Part shown: in pieces, positions 15,021 to 25,013 of the stretch | Numbering within the stretch: the first letter of the stretch is position 1 | How the letters are laid out: each line of letters opens with the position of its first letter | Origin: Cymbidium sinense | Taxonomy: Eukaryota; Streptophyta; Magnoliopsida; Asparagales; Orchidaceae | DNA length: 64,000 nt | Reading direction: 5' to 3' | Assembly: GCA_021442155.1 (NCBI GenBank) | Contig: CM038221.1 | Span: 80,554,494 to 80,618,493 of the forward strand | Program-made: the position numbers and the translations under genes | Notes under the pieces: generated by a model | Database searches by the model: none | Seen by the model: the letters and a program-made list of their open reading frames with translations, nothing else | What the model was told of the DNA's origin: nothing

Positions 15021-15540
15021 GTTATTTATTTAAATATTATTATTATTAGTTATTTATTATTATTATTAGTTAGTTATTATTAATTATTAGTTTAGTTTTA
15101 TTAGTTTTATTAGTTTATTTAGTTAGTTTATTATTTTTTTATTAGTTGGTTTAGTTTTAGTTATTATTAGTTTAGTTTTAGTTATTTTTTATTAGTTATA
15201 TTATTATTAGTTTAATAAGTTTTAGTTTATTAGTTTTAGTTAGTTTTATTAATTATATAGTTTATTAGTTTTATTATTAGTTATTTATTTAAATATTATT
15301 ATTATTTAGTTATTTATTATTATTATTAGTTTGTTATTATTAGTTACTAGTTTAGTTTTATTAGTTTTATTAGTTTATTTAGTTAGTTTATTAATTTTTT
15401 TTTAGTTATTAGTTATTAGGTTTAGTTATTAGTTATTGTAGTTTTAGTTATTTTTATTAGTTATTAGTTATTATTAGTTTAATAGGTTTTAGTTTATCAG
15501 TTTTAGTTAGTTTTATTAATTATTATAGTTAATTTATTAG
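15021..15540. repeat. Two-copy tandem duplication of about 259 bp
   Basis: The segment starting with GTTATTTATTTAAATATT at 15021 recurs at 15280 and stays alignable to about 15540, with scattered differences. Shared rare words such as TTTAATA(A/G)GTTTTAGTTTAT in the same order show true duplication and not chance similarity. Confidence 0.7.
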
Positions 15541-17825
15541 TTTTTAGGTTTATTATTATTAGTTTGTATTAGTTATTTAGTTATTTATTAGTTAGTTATT
15601 ATTATTTATTATTAGTTATTTTATTTTATTAGTTTTTATTAGGTTTATTATTTATTATTATTATTAGTTATTAGTTATTAGTTTTTAGTTATTAGTTTAG
15701 TTATTAGTTTCAATTATTATTTATTGTTATTAGTTTAGTTTAGTTTTATCATTTAGTTATTAGTTAGTTATTTTAGTTTTATTAATTAGTAATTCTTATG
15801 TTATTATTATTTATTATTATTATATATTAGTTAGTTATTAATTATTAGTTTATTTATTATTTAGTTTTTTAGTTTAGTTTTAGTTTTATTATTAGTTTTT
15901 ATTTATTAATTAATTTATTAGTTAGTTTATTAGTTTAGTTATTTAGTTTAGTTTTAGTTAACTTTTTTATTAGTTATTTATCTATTATTAGTTATTAGTT
16001 AGTTATTATTATTGGTTATTTTAGTTACTTATTTTAGTTCGTTATTAGTTAGTTACAATTAGTTATTAGTTTTAGTTAGGTTTCATTTTAGTTATTATTT
16101 AGTTTATTAGGTTTTATTATTAGTTTAATTTTTTAGCTATTATTAGTTTGCTTTATAATTTATTATTATTATTATTAGTTTATTAGGTATTATTTTTATT
16201 TTTTATTATTAGTTATTAGGTCTTTATTAATTTTATTTGTATTTTATTTATTAGTTGTTAGTTTATTAGTTTTTTAGTTTAGTTATTTAGTTATTTAGTT
16301 ATTAATTTATTAGTTTATTTTAGAAAGTTTTATTTTATTAGTTAGTTATTATTATTAGTTTTAGTTAGTTTTTATTAGTTAATTAGTTTAGTTATTAGTT
16401 TTTTTTAGTTTATATAGTTTTTTATTAGTTTAGTTGTTAGTTTTAGTTATTATTATTATTAGGTTTTTTTATTAGTTTTATTTGTTATATTAGTTATTAT
16501 TAGTTAGTTTGTTTTAGTTAGGTTGTTTATTTATTAGTTATTATTAGTTATTAGTTTTAGTTATTTATTATTTAGTTTTATTAGTTTATTATTAGTTATT
16601 ATTAGTTATTATTTATTTTATTTAGTTTTATTATTTTTTATTATTAGGTTTATTAGTTAGTTAGTTTTTAGTTTAGTTATTATGTTTAGTTTTTCTAATT
16701 TTTTTATTAACTTACTAGGTTTTATTATTTAGTTATTTCATTTTATTAGCAACTTATTATTAGGTTTAATTATTATTTTTATTATTAGTTAGTTATTATT
16801 AATTTTATTAGTTAGTTTTATTATTATTAGATAGTTTAGTTATTAGTTATTTAGTTAGTTTTTATTAGTTTAGTTATTAAGTTATTAGGTTTTAGTTAGT
16901 TATTAGTTAGTTTTATTTAGTTATTTTTATTTGTATAGTTTATTTGGTTTTTATTTGCTATATTATTTTTTTAATTATTTGTTTATTATCAATTAGTTTT
17001 TTATTAGTTAGTTAGTTAGTTATTTAGTTATTTAGTTTTATTAATTATTATTTAGTTATTAGTTTAGTTTATTAGTTTTTTATAGTTTAGTTTGAGTTTT
17101 TTAGTTTAGTTATTTAGTTATTTAGTTATTAGTTTTACTTAGTTATTAGTTATTATTATTAGTTAGTTATTTATTATTAGTTATTAGTTTTAGTTTTTAG
17201 TTTTTTATTATTTTATTTATTATTTAGTTAGTTATGAGTTTATTATTAGTTTTATTATTATTGGTTTAGTTGGTTATTGTATTATTGGTAGTTATTAGTT
17301 TATTGGTTAGTTTATTATTACTAGTTATTTATTAGTTTATTAGTTTTATTATTAGTTATTAGTTTCATTATTATTAGTTTATTAGTTTTAGTTAGTTATT
17401 AGTTTACTAGTTTTAAGTTATAATTAGTTTTTTTAGTTATTAGTTTTATTAGTTAGTTATTATTTAACTATTATTAGTTTTATTAGTTATTAGTTTAGTT
17501 TTAGTTTAGTTATTATTAGTTTATTATTATTAGTTATTGGGTTATTTTAGTTATTAGCTTTTTAATTATTATTAGTTAGTTTAGTTAGTTAGTTATTATT
17601 TGATAATTAGTTTTCAGATAGTTATTAGTTAGATTATTAGTTTTAGTTTAGTTAATTATTATTATTATTATTAGTTTTTTAGTTTTTTTATTATTTAGTT
17701 AGTCAGTTTTAGGATTATTAGTTTGTTCAGTTTTATTAGTTTTATTTTATTATTTATTATTAGTTTATTAGTTATTAGTTATTAGTTTTAGGTTTAGTTA
17801 GTTATTATTAGTTTAGTTTTTAGCT

Positions 17826-18075
17826 TTTTATTAGTTACTAGTTTAGTTTTTTAGTTATTTATCTTGTTATTATTAATTAGTTATTATTAGTTATTAGTTA
17901 TTAGTTTAGGTTTTTATTATTAGTTAGTTAGTAGTTAATAGTTTAGGTTAGGTTTTATTAGTTACTAGTTTATTTTTTAGTTATTTATCTAGTTATTATT
18001 TATTAGTTATTATTAGTTATTAGTTTAGGTTTTTATTATTAGTTAGTTAGTAGTTTTTTAGTTGAGGTTTGGTTT
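17826..18075. repeat. Tandem duplication of about 119 bp
   Basis: The word TAGTTTAGGTTTTTATTATT followed by AGTTAGTTAGTAG occurs at 17902 and again at 18021, with matching flanks (TTATCT(T/A)GTTATTATT) upstream of each. This gives two units of roughly 119 bp near the gap edge. Confidence 0.65.
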
Positions 18076-18408
18076 TATTAGTTAGTTATTAGTTATTAGT
18101 TTATTATTTGTTTTAGTTCTTTAGTTATTAGTTATTAGTTATTATTAGTTATTATTAGTTAATTTTATTATTAGCTTTAGTTAGTTTGGTTAGTTATTAG
18201 TTATTTAGTCTAATTATTTTTATTTATTAATTTATTAGTTATTAGTTATTAATTATTATTTTTAGTTATTAGTTAGTTATTAGTTTAGTTATTGGTTTAG
18301 TTATTAGTTTAGATATTAGTTATTAGATAGTTAGTTTTATTTTAGTTTTTTAGTTATTAGTTATTAGTTATTATTAGTTATAATTTATTAGTAATTATTA
18401 TTTTTCAA

Positions 18409-18508
18409 NNNNNNNNNNNNNNNNNNNNNNNNNNNNNNNNNNNNNNNNNNNNNNNNNNNNNNNNNNNNNNNNNNNNNNNNNNNNNNNNNNNNNNNNNNNN
18501 NNNNNNNN
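18409..18508. other. Assembly gap of 100 N
   Basis: Exactly 100 N bases, the usual placeholder for a gap of unknown length. It sits at the boundary between the low-complexity tract and unrelated DNA, so the real tract may be longer and linkage across it is less certain. Confidence 0.98.
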
Positions 18509-18693
18509 TTGGATTGAACTGTTTATTCTCCACAGTTACAATCTTTAACTTCTATTTCAACTTCCTCAATCTACTTAAAAACAGTTTTAGTTTCTCCTTG
18601 CTATCTCAGTTCATGAGAAGCAGGTAAAACTGCAATATTAGGAAACGGACCTGAAAACTCTAATCCAGCCAGTGAAAAAGACCTGTTTAACGG

Positions 18694-19149
18694 TTAGAGA
18701 GCTTCTCTATTGGTATTGATTAGATGTAATGTATCAAGAAAGATTTTTGACAGCAGTGAAAATTCTATTGTTATGGTCTTAGGATCTGAATCTTTGTGCT
18801 TTAGGAGGGCAACCCTTGCCTCAATTAATTTTTCCTTGAGAATTATGTGTTCTTCCAGCAAATGATTTCCCAGTTCATCAAGCTTGTGTGGTAAACAATC
18901 AATATCATAACCAGTAGTATTGAAATCCCCAACAAGTGCTTTTGGCTTCCGCTCAACAGACCCTTGAATCCCATTAATTATCAATGATTCGTGCTCGCTC
19001 AACGCCAGAGAATCGATCTCATCTAAATCAAGTGCAATGGTTTCAGACTAAGTTTCTGAAGTCATTCGGCTCAACAATTTCTTACCATTGAACTTCAGGA
19101 TGCGTATCTTACCAGAACTTTTAGTCATATTATTGGCTTTATTTTCCAC
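18694..19149 (-). pseudogene. Unrecognised coding fragment with an internal stop
   Basis: Reading on the minus strand from a possible splice acceptor (TATATCAG, exon from 19149), the frame gives VENKANNMTKSSGKIRILKF, then reaches TAG at codon 27 counted from the ATG at 19126-19128. It stays open afterwards for about 118 codons to a TAA at 18694, passing LDLDEIDSLALSEHE and a Leu/Glu/Lys-rich, probably helical stretch (LDELGNHLLEEHIILKEKL). The composition is protein-like on both sides of the stop, so this is either a broken gene piece or an exon with a wrong base. I do not recognise the family. A gap lies 190 bp away. Confidence 0.35.
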
Positions 19150-20537
19150 CTGATATATATAAAAGCAAGTAAAACCATAAAAACAAGGAAAAACTTTATC
19201 TAAAAGTTTTGAAAAACCTGCTTTTGAAATTTTTTTAGAAGTTTATATATAAAAGCAAGTAAAAACCTGCTTTTGGAACTATATATCTAGAGGTTTTGAA
19301 AAAAAAATTATGAATTTAGCAGGAAGAATGGGATTTATGTGCTTACTATGTTTCCATCTAGTCCAACTCTTTAACCTTCAATAGTTAGAGCAGTATAATT
19401 TGCTAGTGGAAGAACTAGTTGTCATTTGATTTGCAGGTGCTATGTAGCCTATTTGGCCTTCAAATCTTTTGCTATTACAGCTTTCCACTATAAATGTGTG
19501 TTTTGAAGCAATGGCAACCAAGATTTTCATGTACTCCGGGATCTGAAGTAAGAATGAGTGACCATATATGTAAATATGAGAACTTTGTTAAAAAAAATAC
19601 TTGTATTTTATAATATGAAAATTCTGTTATATTTATTCTGGGTTGTGAAAGTTGATAGTATTTGTTATACTAACGTTCTGAAATTTTGTTAACTTATCAG
19701 ATTTAATTGCATATCAGCTGTATCATTCTGCCATTGTCGCAAGTTCTTTTTTTGCATATCGCTGCAGGCCTCATTGCTGCCAGTTTCATGTTCAAATTAG
19801 TCGTAGCTACTAGCTCAGATTTCAAAACTCATTTAGGATGAAAAGAGCATTTATATTGCATTGAAAGGATTTAATAGAGTTTAGGATAATTCACGACATT
19901 AGAACTTACTAACAAATTTTTACTTTTAAATGGAATTTAGCAGAACTTACTCATTTAGAATAAGTTAACTGCATTCATAAATGTCTTGACAAAATAAGAA
20001 TGTGTGAGCGAAGATTGCTTGCCGGAGAACAAAGATACACTTTTATACTTTGCACGCTTTGCATTGTGAGGTTTCTGAAGGAAGATGGAGAGAGTTAACA
20101 GAATGGTATTTTTGTGGCTTTAATATAATTTTAAGTGTTAGAAAAGTAATATGATGTTTTAGGTGTTAGATATGTAAATGGTAAACTATTAGGTGGTATG
20201 TATGTAAATCCCCCAAAAAATTATGGCATAGCATTGCAGAAAGAAGCTAGAGAGAAGCACTTTGTGTATACTATATATAAGGATTATTTTGAGAATAACC
20301 ACTACAACTCATATCAAGGAAATAAACTTCTCATAACTCACATTGATGGTTACAACATGAACAGTAGACAACCAAACAAATACTACGGCAATAAACTACG
20401 TAGGCATAATTTTCTTAAAATAACTACAACATAAATAATAGACCACGACTACAAATATTAAACAATAAGTTCATAAATACTTCCGTAATAATTCCATTAA
20501 ACCACATTGATATCTCAGACATGTGAAAAGTACATAA
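19150..20537. other. AT-rich DNA without a supported gene
   Basis: I see no conserved coding motif. A short open frame at 20198-20434 has a composition typical of random AT-rich sequence and no recognisable domain. A short direct repeat (ATATATAAAAGCAAGTAAAA) occurs at about 19156 and 19243. Confidence 0.5.
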
Positions 20538-20831
20538 CTAATATGATAACTCTGATGAGAAGTTTGAAATAAAATAATATTTCCTTGAAGTTCTTCCTAA
20601 CCATCTCATTGTGAGCTTCAATAGATGCAAAATGTCTTGTAGTGATGGTTCAACTTCGTCTGCCCATTTGAAGAATCTATAATCACCTTCTGATCGATTT
20701 CGTGCGCATCGATAAATTTTTTTATCACGGTTGACTCCCCTGTGATAAGTATATAAAATACATTGTAAGTTGCATCTATAAAACACTTTGTTATTATCGA
20801 CTCCGCTTGCTAGATGATTGACTGAGCTCAT
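20538..20831 (-). CDS. GRF-type zinc finger fragment
   Basis: A 97-residue frame starting at ATG (20829-20831). Residues 17-59 resemble the GRF zinc finger of plant nuclease- and transposon-associated proteins: two early cysteines (C20, C24), then KIYRCARN with C42, then GDYRFFKWADE. The ending FFKWADE is the hallmark. The fourth cysteine expected just before FF is replaced by Tyr (Y51), and the spacing of the first two is unusual, so metal binding is doubtful. After the finger comes a Leu-rich, basic tail (LQDILHLLKLTMRWLGRTSR). Such short GRF proteins are common and often transposon-derived in plant genomes. Function here is unknown, and it may be a pseudogene. Confidence 0.5.
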   Translation of the reverse strand: MSSVNHLASGVDNNKVFYRCNLQCILYTYHRGVNRDKKIYRCARNRSEGDYRFFKWADEVEPSLQDILHLLKLTMRWLGRTSRKYYFISNFSSELSY

Positions 20832-22883
20832 TTCTTACCTAATGTTGCAACAACGTTTCATTAAAATAAATTAGTCAAATATAATTAAGAATAAATTGAA
20901 ATTTACATAAAGTTATTAAAATATCTAGATAATATAATGACTGAAACTACTATTTTATTTCGAGCAATTGTCCCTTAAGTTTCTGAGAAGATGAATTTTA
21001 TTGGAAATTATTGTTGTTTGACTGAATTATATTTTCCTTTTAGCATAATATTTGAATATTTTTGGTTCAACAAACTTTGACGTCAATATCATATAAGGAA
21101 AAGGAAAATTAGAATCTTAAATGATTTTTAAAGTACAATTCGTTGAAGAAATTCTAAGATTTCTAAGGCTTTATATCTTTGCAGAACCTTAAAAAAAATT
21201 CTATTTTCAGACTGAGCAATACAAAAGATATTTTAGGATTAAAGATGATCGATAGAAATAATCTAGTATTTTTGTGAACTCGAACTTCAAAAAAACAAAA
21301 CATCCATAATTGATTTAAGAAATAGATAAAGAAAAACAATATAAATGTTGAAGAGCATAAAGCAGTGTCTTTTAGGGTTTGCAATGTTCAAAATCCTATC
21401 AAAATTTACAAGAAATTTGCTATTCCTTCCATCCGCCACAAAATTTATTCTAATTTTAACATCTACTTCATAGATCTAAGATGGAAGACATCACTGTGGG
21501 AGGGAGAGAAATTTTAGAGCAAAACAAACCTCGCTTCGACTGTGATGCACTCGACAAAACTTGGTAGTGACGAACTCTGTGATGAACTTGATGAAACTCA
21601 TTAGAGGTTAGACTTCAACACAGTCGATGGGGACTACAAACATGCAGAGGCTGTAACAACCCTAAAGATGAAGACGGGGTAAAATGACAACCTCTTGTAG
21701 AGATGAGATGGGGTTACACGAGAAGTGGTGGTGATGGGTTGGGTTGGATAAAGAGAAAGGGTGGGTGGCTAGTTTGTGCTTTTAGAAAGAATAGGGTGGT
21801 TGGTTTGTAAATAAGAAGGTTTAGGTGTTTTCCTTGTAAATTATAAGTGTTTTATGTGGTTGGGCTATTAATCCCCCTAAATATTGTTTATCAAAAATAT
21901 ACATTGTGTCTTTAATTTTATTATTTATTGAAATTAAATTTTTGGTGTTGCAAAAATCAAATTGAGTATATTAATATCATTAATATCTTATTGCTTCATT
22001 ACATTATCTATTATTCATTTCAAGCATAGGTTTGAGAAATTGATTTAATTTTATATAACAATTGTGAGCTTATTATTTACCACTTTATTGCAAAGTTATT
22101 TATATTATAAGATAATCATTTAAAAATATTTTAAGATCACCCATTTGGGGTGCAAGATTAACAAAAATTCTTAGATCTTTTATTATTTTAGATTAGAAAT
22201 TATTTTTGCTTTTTTTTATTTGATTTGTATTTTTGGTTGGGATTGTACTTATTATAAAAAAAATATATTATTATTGTTGGGGTCCTTTGTTATAAAAAAA
22301 CTATAGTGTTATATCCATGAGATTTGAGTTAGTAGAATTCTAGTTGGAGGGCTAGACATGGATATATGCCATTTTGGGGTTTAGTTGAATCACATAAAAA
22401 TTTGTGTCTATTGTCTCTTTTATTTTTTTTCTTGCACTTTTTTGGTTATTGTAATATCTATTATAATTAATATTTTTATATAAAATTTTTTCTACCAACT
22501 TCAAAATTGATATTTTTAATTTGATATAATTTTTAAGATCACCTAATTTACTACTGCGTTTGGTTGCTATAGGTAATCCACAATTTCTTTATATGGTTTA
22601 GGGTTGCTCACATCGATTATTGACGTGGTAGCAATGATTCTATGGATCCATGAGGTGGTAGGGTGGATATGGAGGTGGAGAAGGTGTTTTGAGGTTCAAG
22701 AGGGTGGAGGTGGAGGCAGAGGTGTTACCGGTCCAAGATGGTGGAGATGGAGGCGTAGAGGGACTTGCAAGTTCTGGAGGGAAGAACCAAGGGGCATTTT
22801 CATAGTCAACTTGGCACAAATTCATTCCATGCAACATTTAAATATGTATTTCCCATGCAAGTTTTGACTTTCCAAAATAAATA
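20832..22883. other. AT-rich intergenic DNA left of the MULE
   Basis: No gene supported. A GGTGGAGG-rich stretch (about 22650-22790) reads open on both strands only because of its repeat-like composition. 22875-22883 is the left copy of the 9-bp target duplication of the transposon that follows. Confidence 0.5.
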
Positions 22884-22959
22884 GGCTAATTTGTTAAATT
22901 AGGCCTAATTAAGAATTAATTTAGTTAATTAGTCATTAAAAAAAAAATTCATTTTAGGC
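22884..22959 (+). repeat. Left terminal inverted repeat of the MULE
   Basis: It aligns with the reverse complement of 31401-31470 with about a dozen differences and one short gap. The best block is TAAATTAGGCCTAATTAAGA, present in both. The flanking base pattern AAATAAATA just outside is the target duplication. Confidence 0.88.
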
Positions 22960-23059
22960 CTAGTCGTCTTTTCAATAGGAGACTAGATCCAATGTACCAG
23001 CCACGTCAGAATGGGTGATTGACTATAAATTAAAAAAAAAAAAAAAAACTCGCAGCCCT

Positions 23060-24760
23060 ACTTTTTTTGTCATATTGGACTCATCCAATGTCGGAATTTA
23101 GTGTGTTTGGTATCGTTGGAAAGGTAATGAAATTTTTTATAACTTTCATGTTGACAACCTTCGACGATTCTCATCCAAGTAGCCGCAGTTTTTGCGTTTG
23201 TATGGATTTTCATGGTGCAAAAATATAAATATTGGCGTAGTCTCACATTTTTGGCCGTATCGAGCTCATTTGGTGTCAGATTTTAGCGTGTTTGGTATCG
23301 TTGGAAAGGTAATGAAATTTTCTACAACTTTCATGTTGACAACATTCGACGATTCTCGCCTGGGTCGCCGCAGTTTTTGCATTTGTATAGATTTTCATGG
23401 TGCAAACATAAAGATATTGCGGCCATGCTCGCTCATCCGGTGTTGGACTTAAGCGTCTTAGATCGTTGGAAGGTAATGAAATTTTCTACAACTTTCATGT
23501 TGACAACCCTTTCGCCCGTCGTCGTTTTCGCGTTGTATGGATTTTCACGGTGCAAAATACATATATATTGGCAGCCCCTTTTGGCGTCAGATCGGGCTCA
23601 TCCGGTCATCGGATTTTAGCATGCATCGTTGGAAGGTAATGAAATTTTCTACAACTTTCGTGTTGACAACCTTCGACGATTTTTGCACGGGTCTGCAACT
23701 TTTGCATTTGTATGAATTTTCACGGTGCAAAAATACGATATTGGCGTCCCCTTTTTTATGTATCGGCTCATCCGGTGATGGATTTTAGCGTGTTTGGTAT
23801 CGTTAGAAAGGTAATGAAATTTTCTACAACTTTCTTGTTGACAACCTTCGGTGATTTTCGTCCGGGTCGTTGCAGTTTTTGCATTTATATGGATTTTCAT
23901 GGTGCAAAATGGATATTGGCGCCCCTTTTTTGGTCAGATCATTCTTCGATTTTAGCGTGCTTGGTATCGTTGGAAAGGTAGCATTTTCTACAACCGTTTG
24001 ACCTTCGACGATTCTCGCCCGGGTCGCCGCAATTGTTGCGTTTGTATAGATTTTCACGGTGCAAAAATACAGATATTGGTGCAGCCCCACTTTTTTGGCC
24101 GTATCGGGCTCATCCGATGTTGGATTTTAGCGTGCTTGGTATCGTTGGAAAGGTAATGAAATTTTCTACAACTTTCATTAATTCGCCCGACGCCCGCGCT
24201 TTCGCGTTTGTATGGATTTTCACGATGCAAAAGTACAGATATTGGCGCAGCCCCTCTTTTTTTTCCGTATCGGGCACATCCGTTGTCGGATTTTAGTGTG
24301 CTTGGTATCGTTGGAAAGGTAATAAAATTTTCTACAACTTTCATGTTGACAACTTTCAACGATTCTCGCCCGGGTCGCCACAGTTTTTGCATTTGTATGG
24401 ATTTTCACAGTGCAAAAATACAGATATTGGCGCAGCCCCCTTTTTTTGGATGTATCGGGCTCATCCGATGTCGGATTTTATTGTGCTTGGTATCGTTGTA
24501 AAGGTAATGAAATTTTTTACAACTTTCATGTTGACAACCTTCGACGATTCTCGTCCGGGTCGCCGTAGTTTTTGCTTTTGTATGGATTTTCAAGTGCAAA
24601 AATACAGATATTGTAGCCCCCCTTGTATCGGGCTTATCCGTGTCGATTTTAGTGTGTATGTTGGAAAGGTAATGAAATTTTCTACAACTTTCATATTGAC
24701 AACCTTCGACGATTCTCGCCCGGATATCCGTAGTTTTTGCATTTGTTATTGTTCCTGTTG
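23060..24760. repeat. Ten-copy tandem array, 163-187-bp units
   Basis: The core GTATCGTTGGAAAGGTAATG followed by AAATTTTCTACAACTTTCAT occurs ten times. Its GGTAATG landmark falls at 23123, 23308, 23472, 23635, 23810, 23977, 24152, 24318, 24503 and 24668, a spacing of 163 to 187 bp. Length differences come from small deletions within units. Each unit also carries TGTATGGATTTTCACGGTGC and a CATCCGATGTCGGATTTTAG block. The array is more GC-rich than its surroundings and lies just inside the left inverted repeat. Overlapping open frames on both strands here are by-products of the repetition, not genes. Confidence 0.9.
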
Positions 24761-25013
24761 GTTATGTTGGAAAATCTGAAAATTCTCTTATCTTCGTTCC
24801 AAATATATACTAAGCTAGCTTATTAATATTATCCTACGAATTTCTTTAGCACAGACAAGAAATAACATAACATGAGTCTACAACAATAATAATTTCATAG
24901 AAGTAAATAGTAACCAATATCAGAGAATAAATAAATAATAAGCATACAACAATGAATCATAATAAATAACCATAATACATGAGGTGCAGCTACAAATAAA
25001 TGGTGTCAACTGT

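Larger units (their letters stand above)
1..18408. repeat. Giant C-poor TTA/TTAG low-complexity tract
   Basis: The + strand is an irregular mix of short steps (TTA, TTAG, TTTTAG, TTTAG) with hardly any C, so the strands are strongly asymmetric. It is not a clean microsatellite: step order varies, though pure ATT runs and local tandem duplications of 56 to 259 bp occur inside it. No gene can be supported, because the + strand is full of TAG and the minus strand full of TAA. It runs from the window start to the N gap, so both true ends are unseen. The only unrelated sequence inside is the solo LTR at 228-1058. The motif is not the plant telomere repeat TTTAGGG. It looks like an expanded, mutated simple repeat. 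Function unknown. Confidence 0.93.

Noticed and set aside
1..18408. Telomere or interstitial telomeric repeat
   Set aside because: The motif lacks GGG and a fixed 7-base period; TTAG and TTA steps vary freely, so it is not TTTAGGG-type DNA.
20198..20434. 78-residue protein on the + strand
   Set aside because: Random-looking Asn/Tyr/Lys-rich AT composition, no motif, no neighbouring exon.
22604..22867. Gly/Trp/Arg-rich protein (and its Pro-rich antisense frame)
   Set aside because: Open on both strands because of GGTGGAGG repetition; no domain.
23060..24760. CRISPR-like array
   Set aside because: Units are about 165-185 bp, repeat-like along their whole length and without unique spacers; the setting is a plant nuclear transposon.
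23192..24779. Many overlapping 60-130-residue proteins on both strands
   Set aside because: They are translations of the same tandem unit in different phases, and the frame is not conserved from unit to unit.
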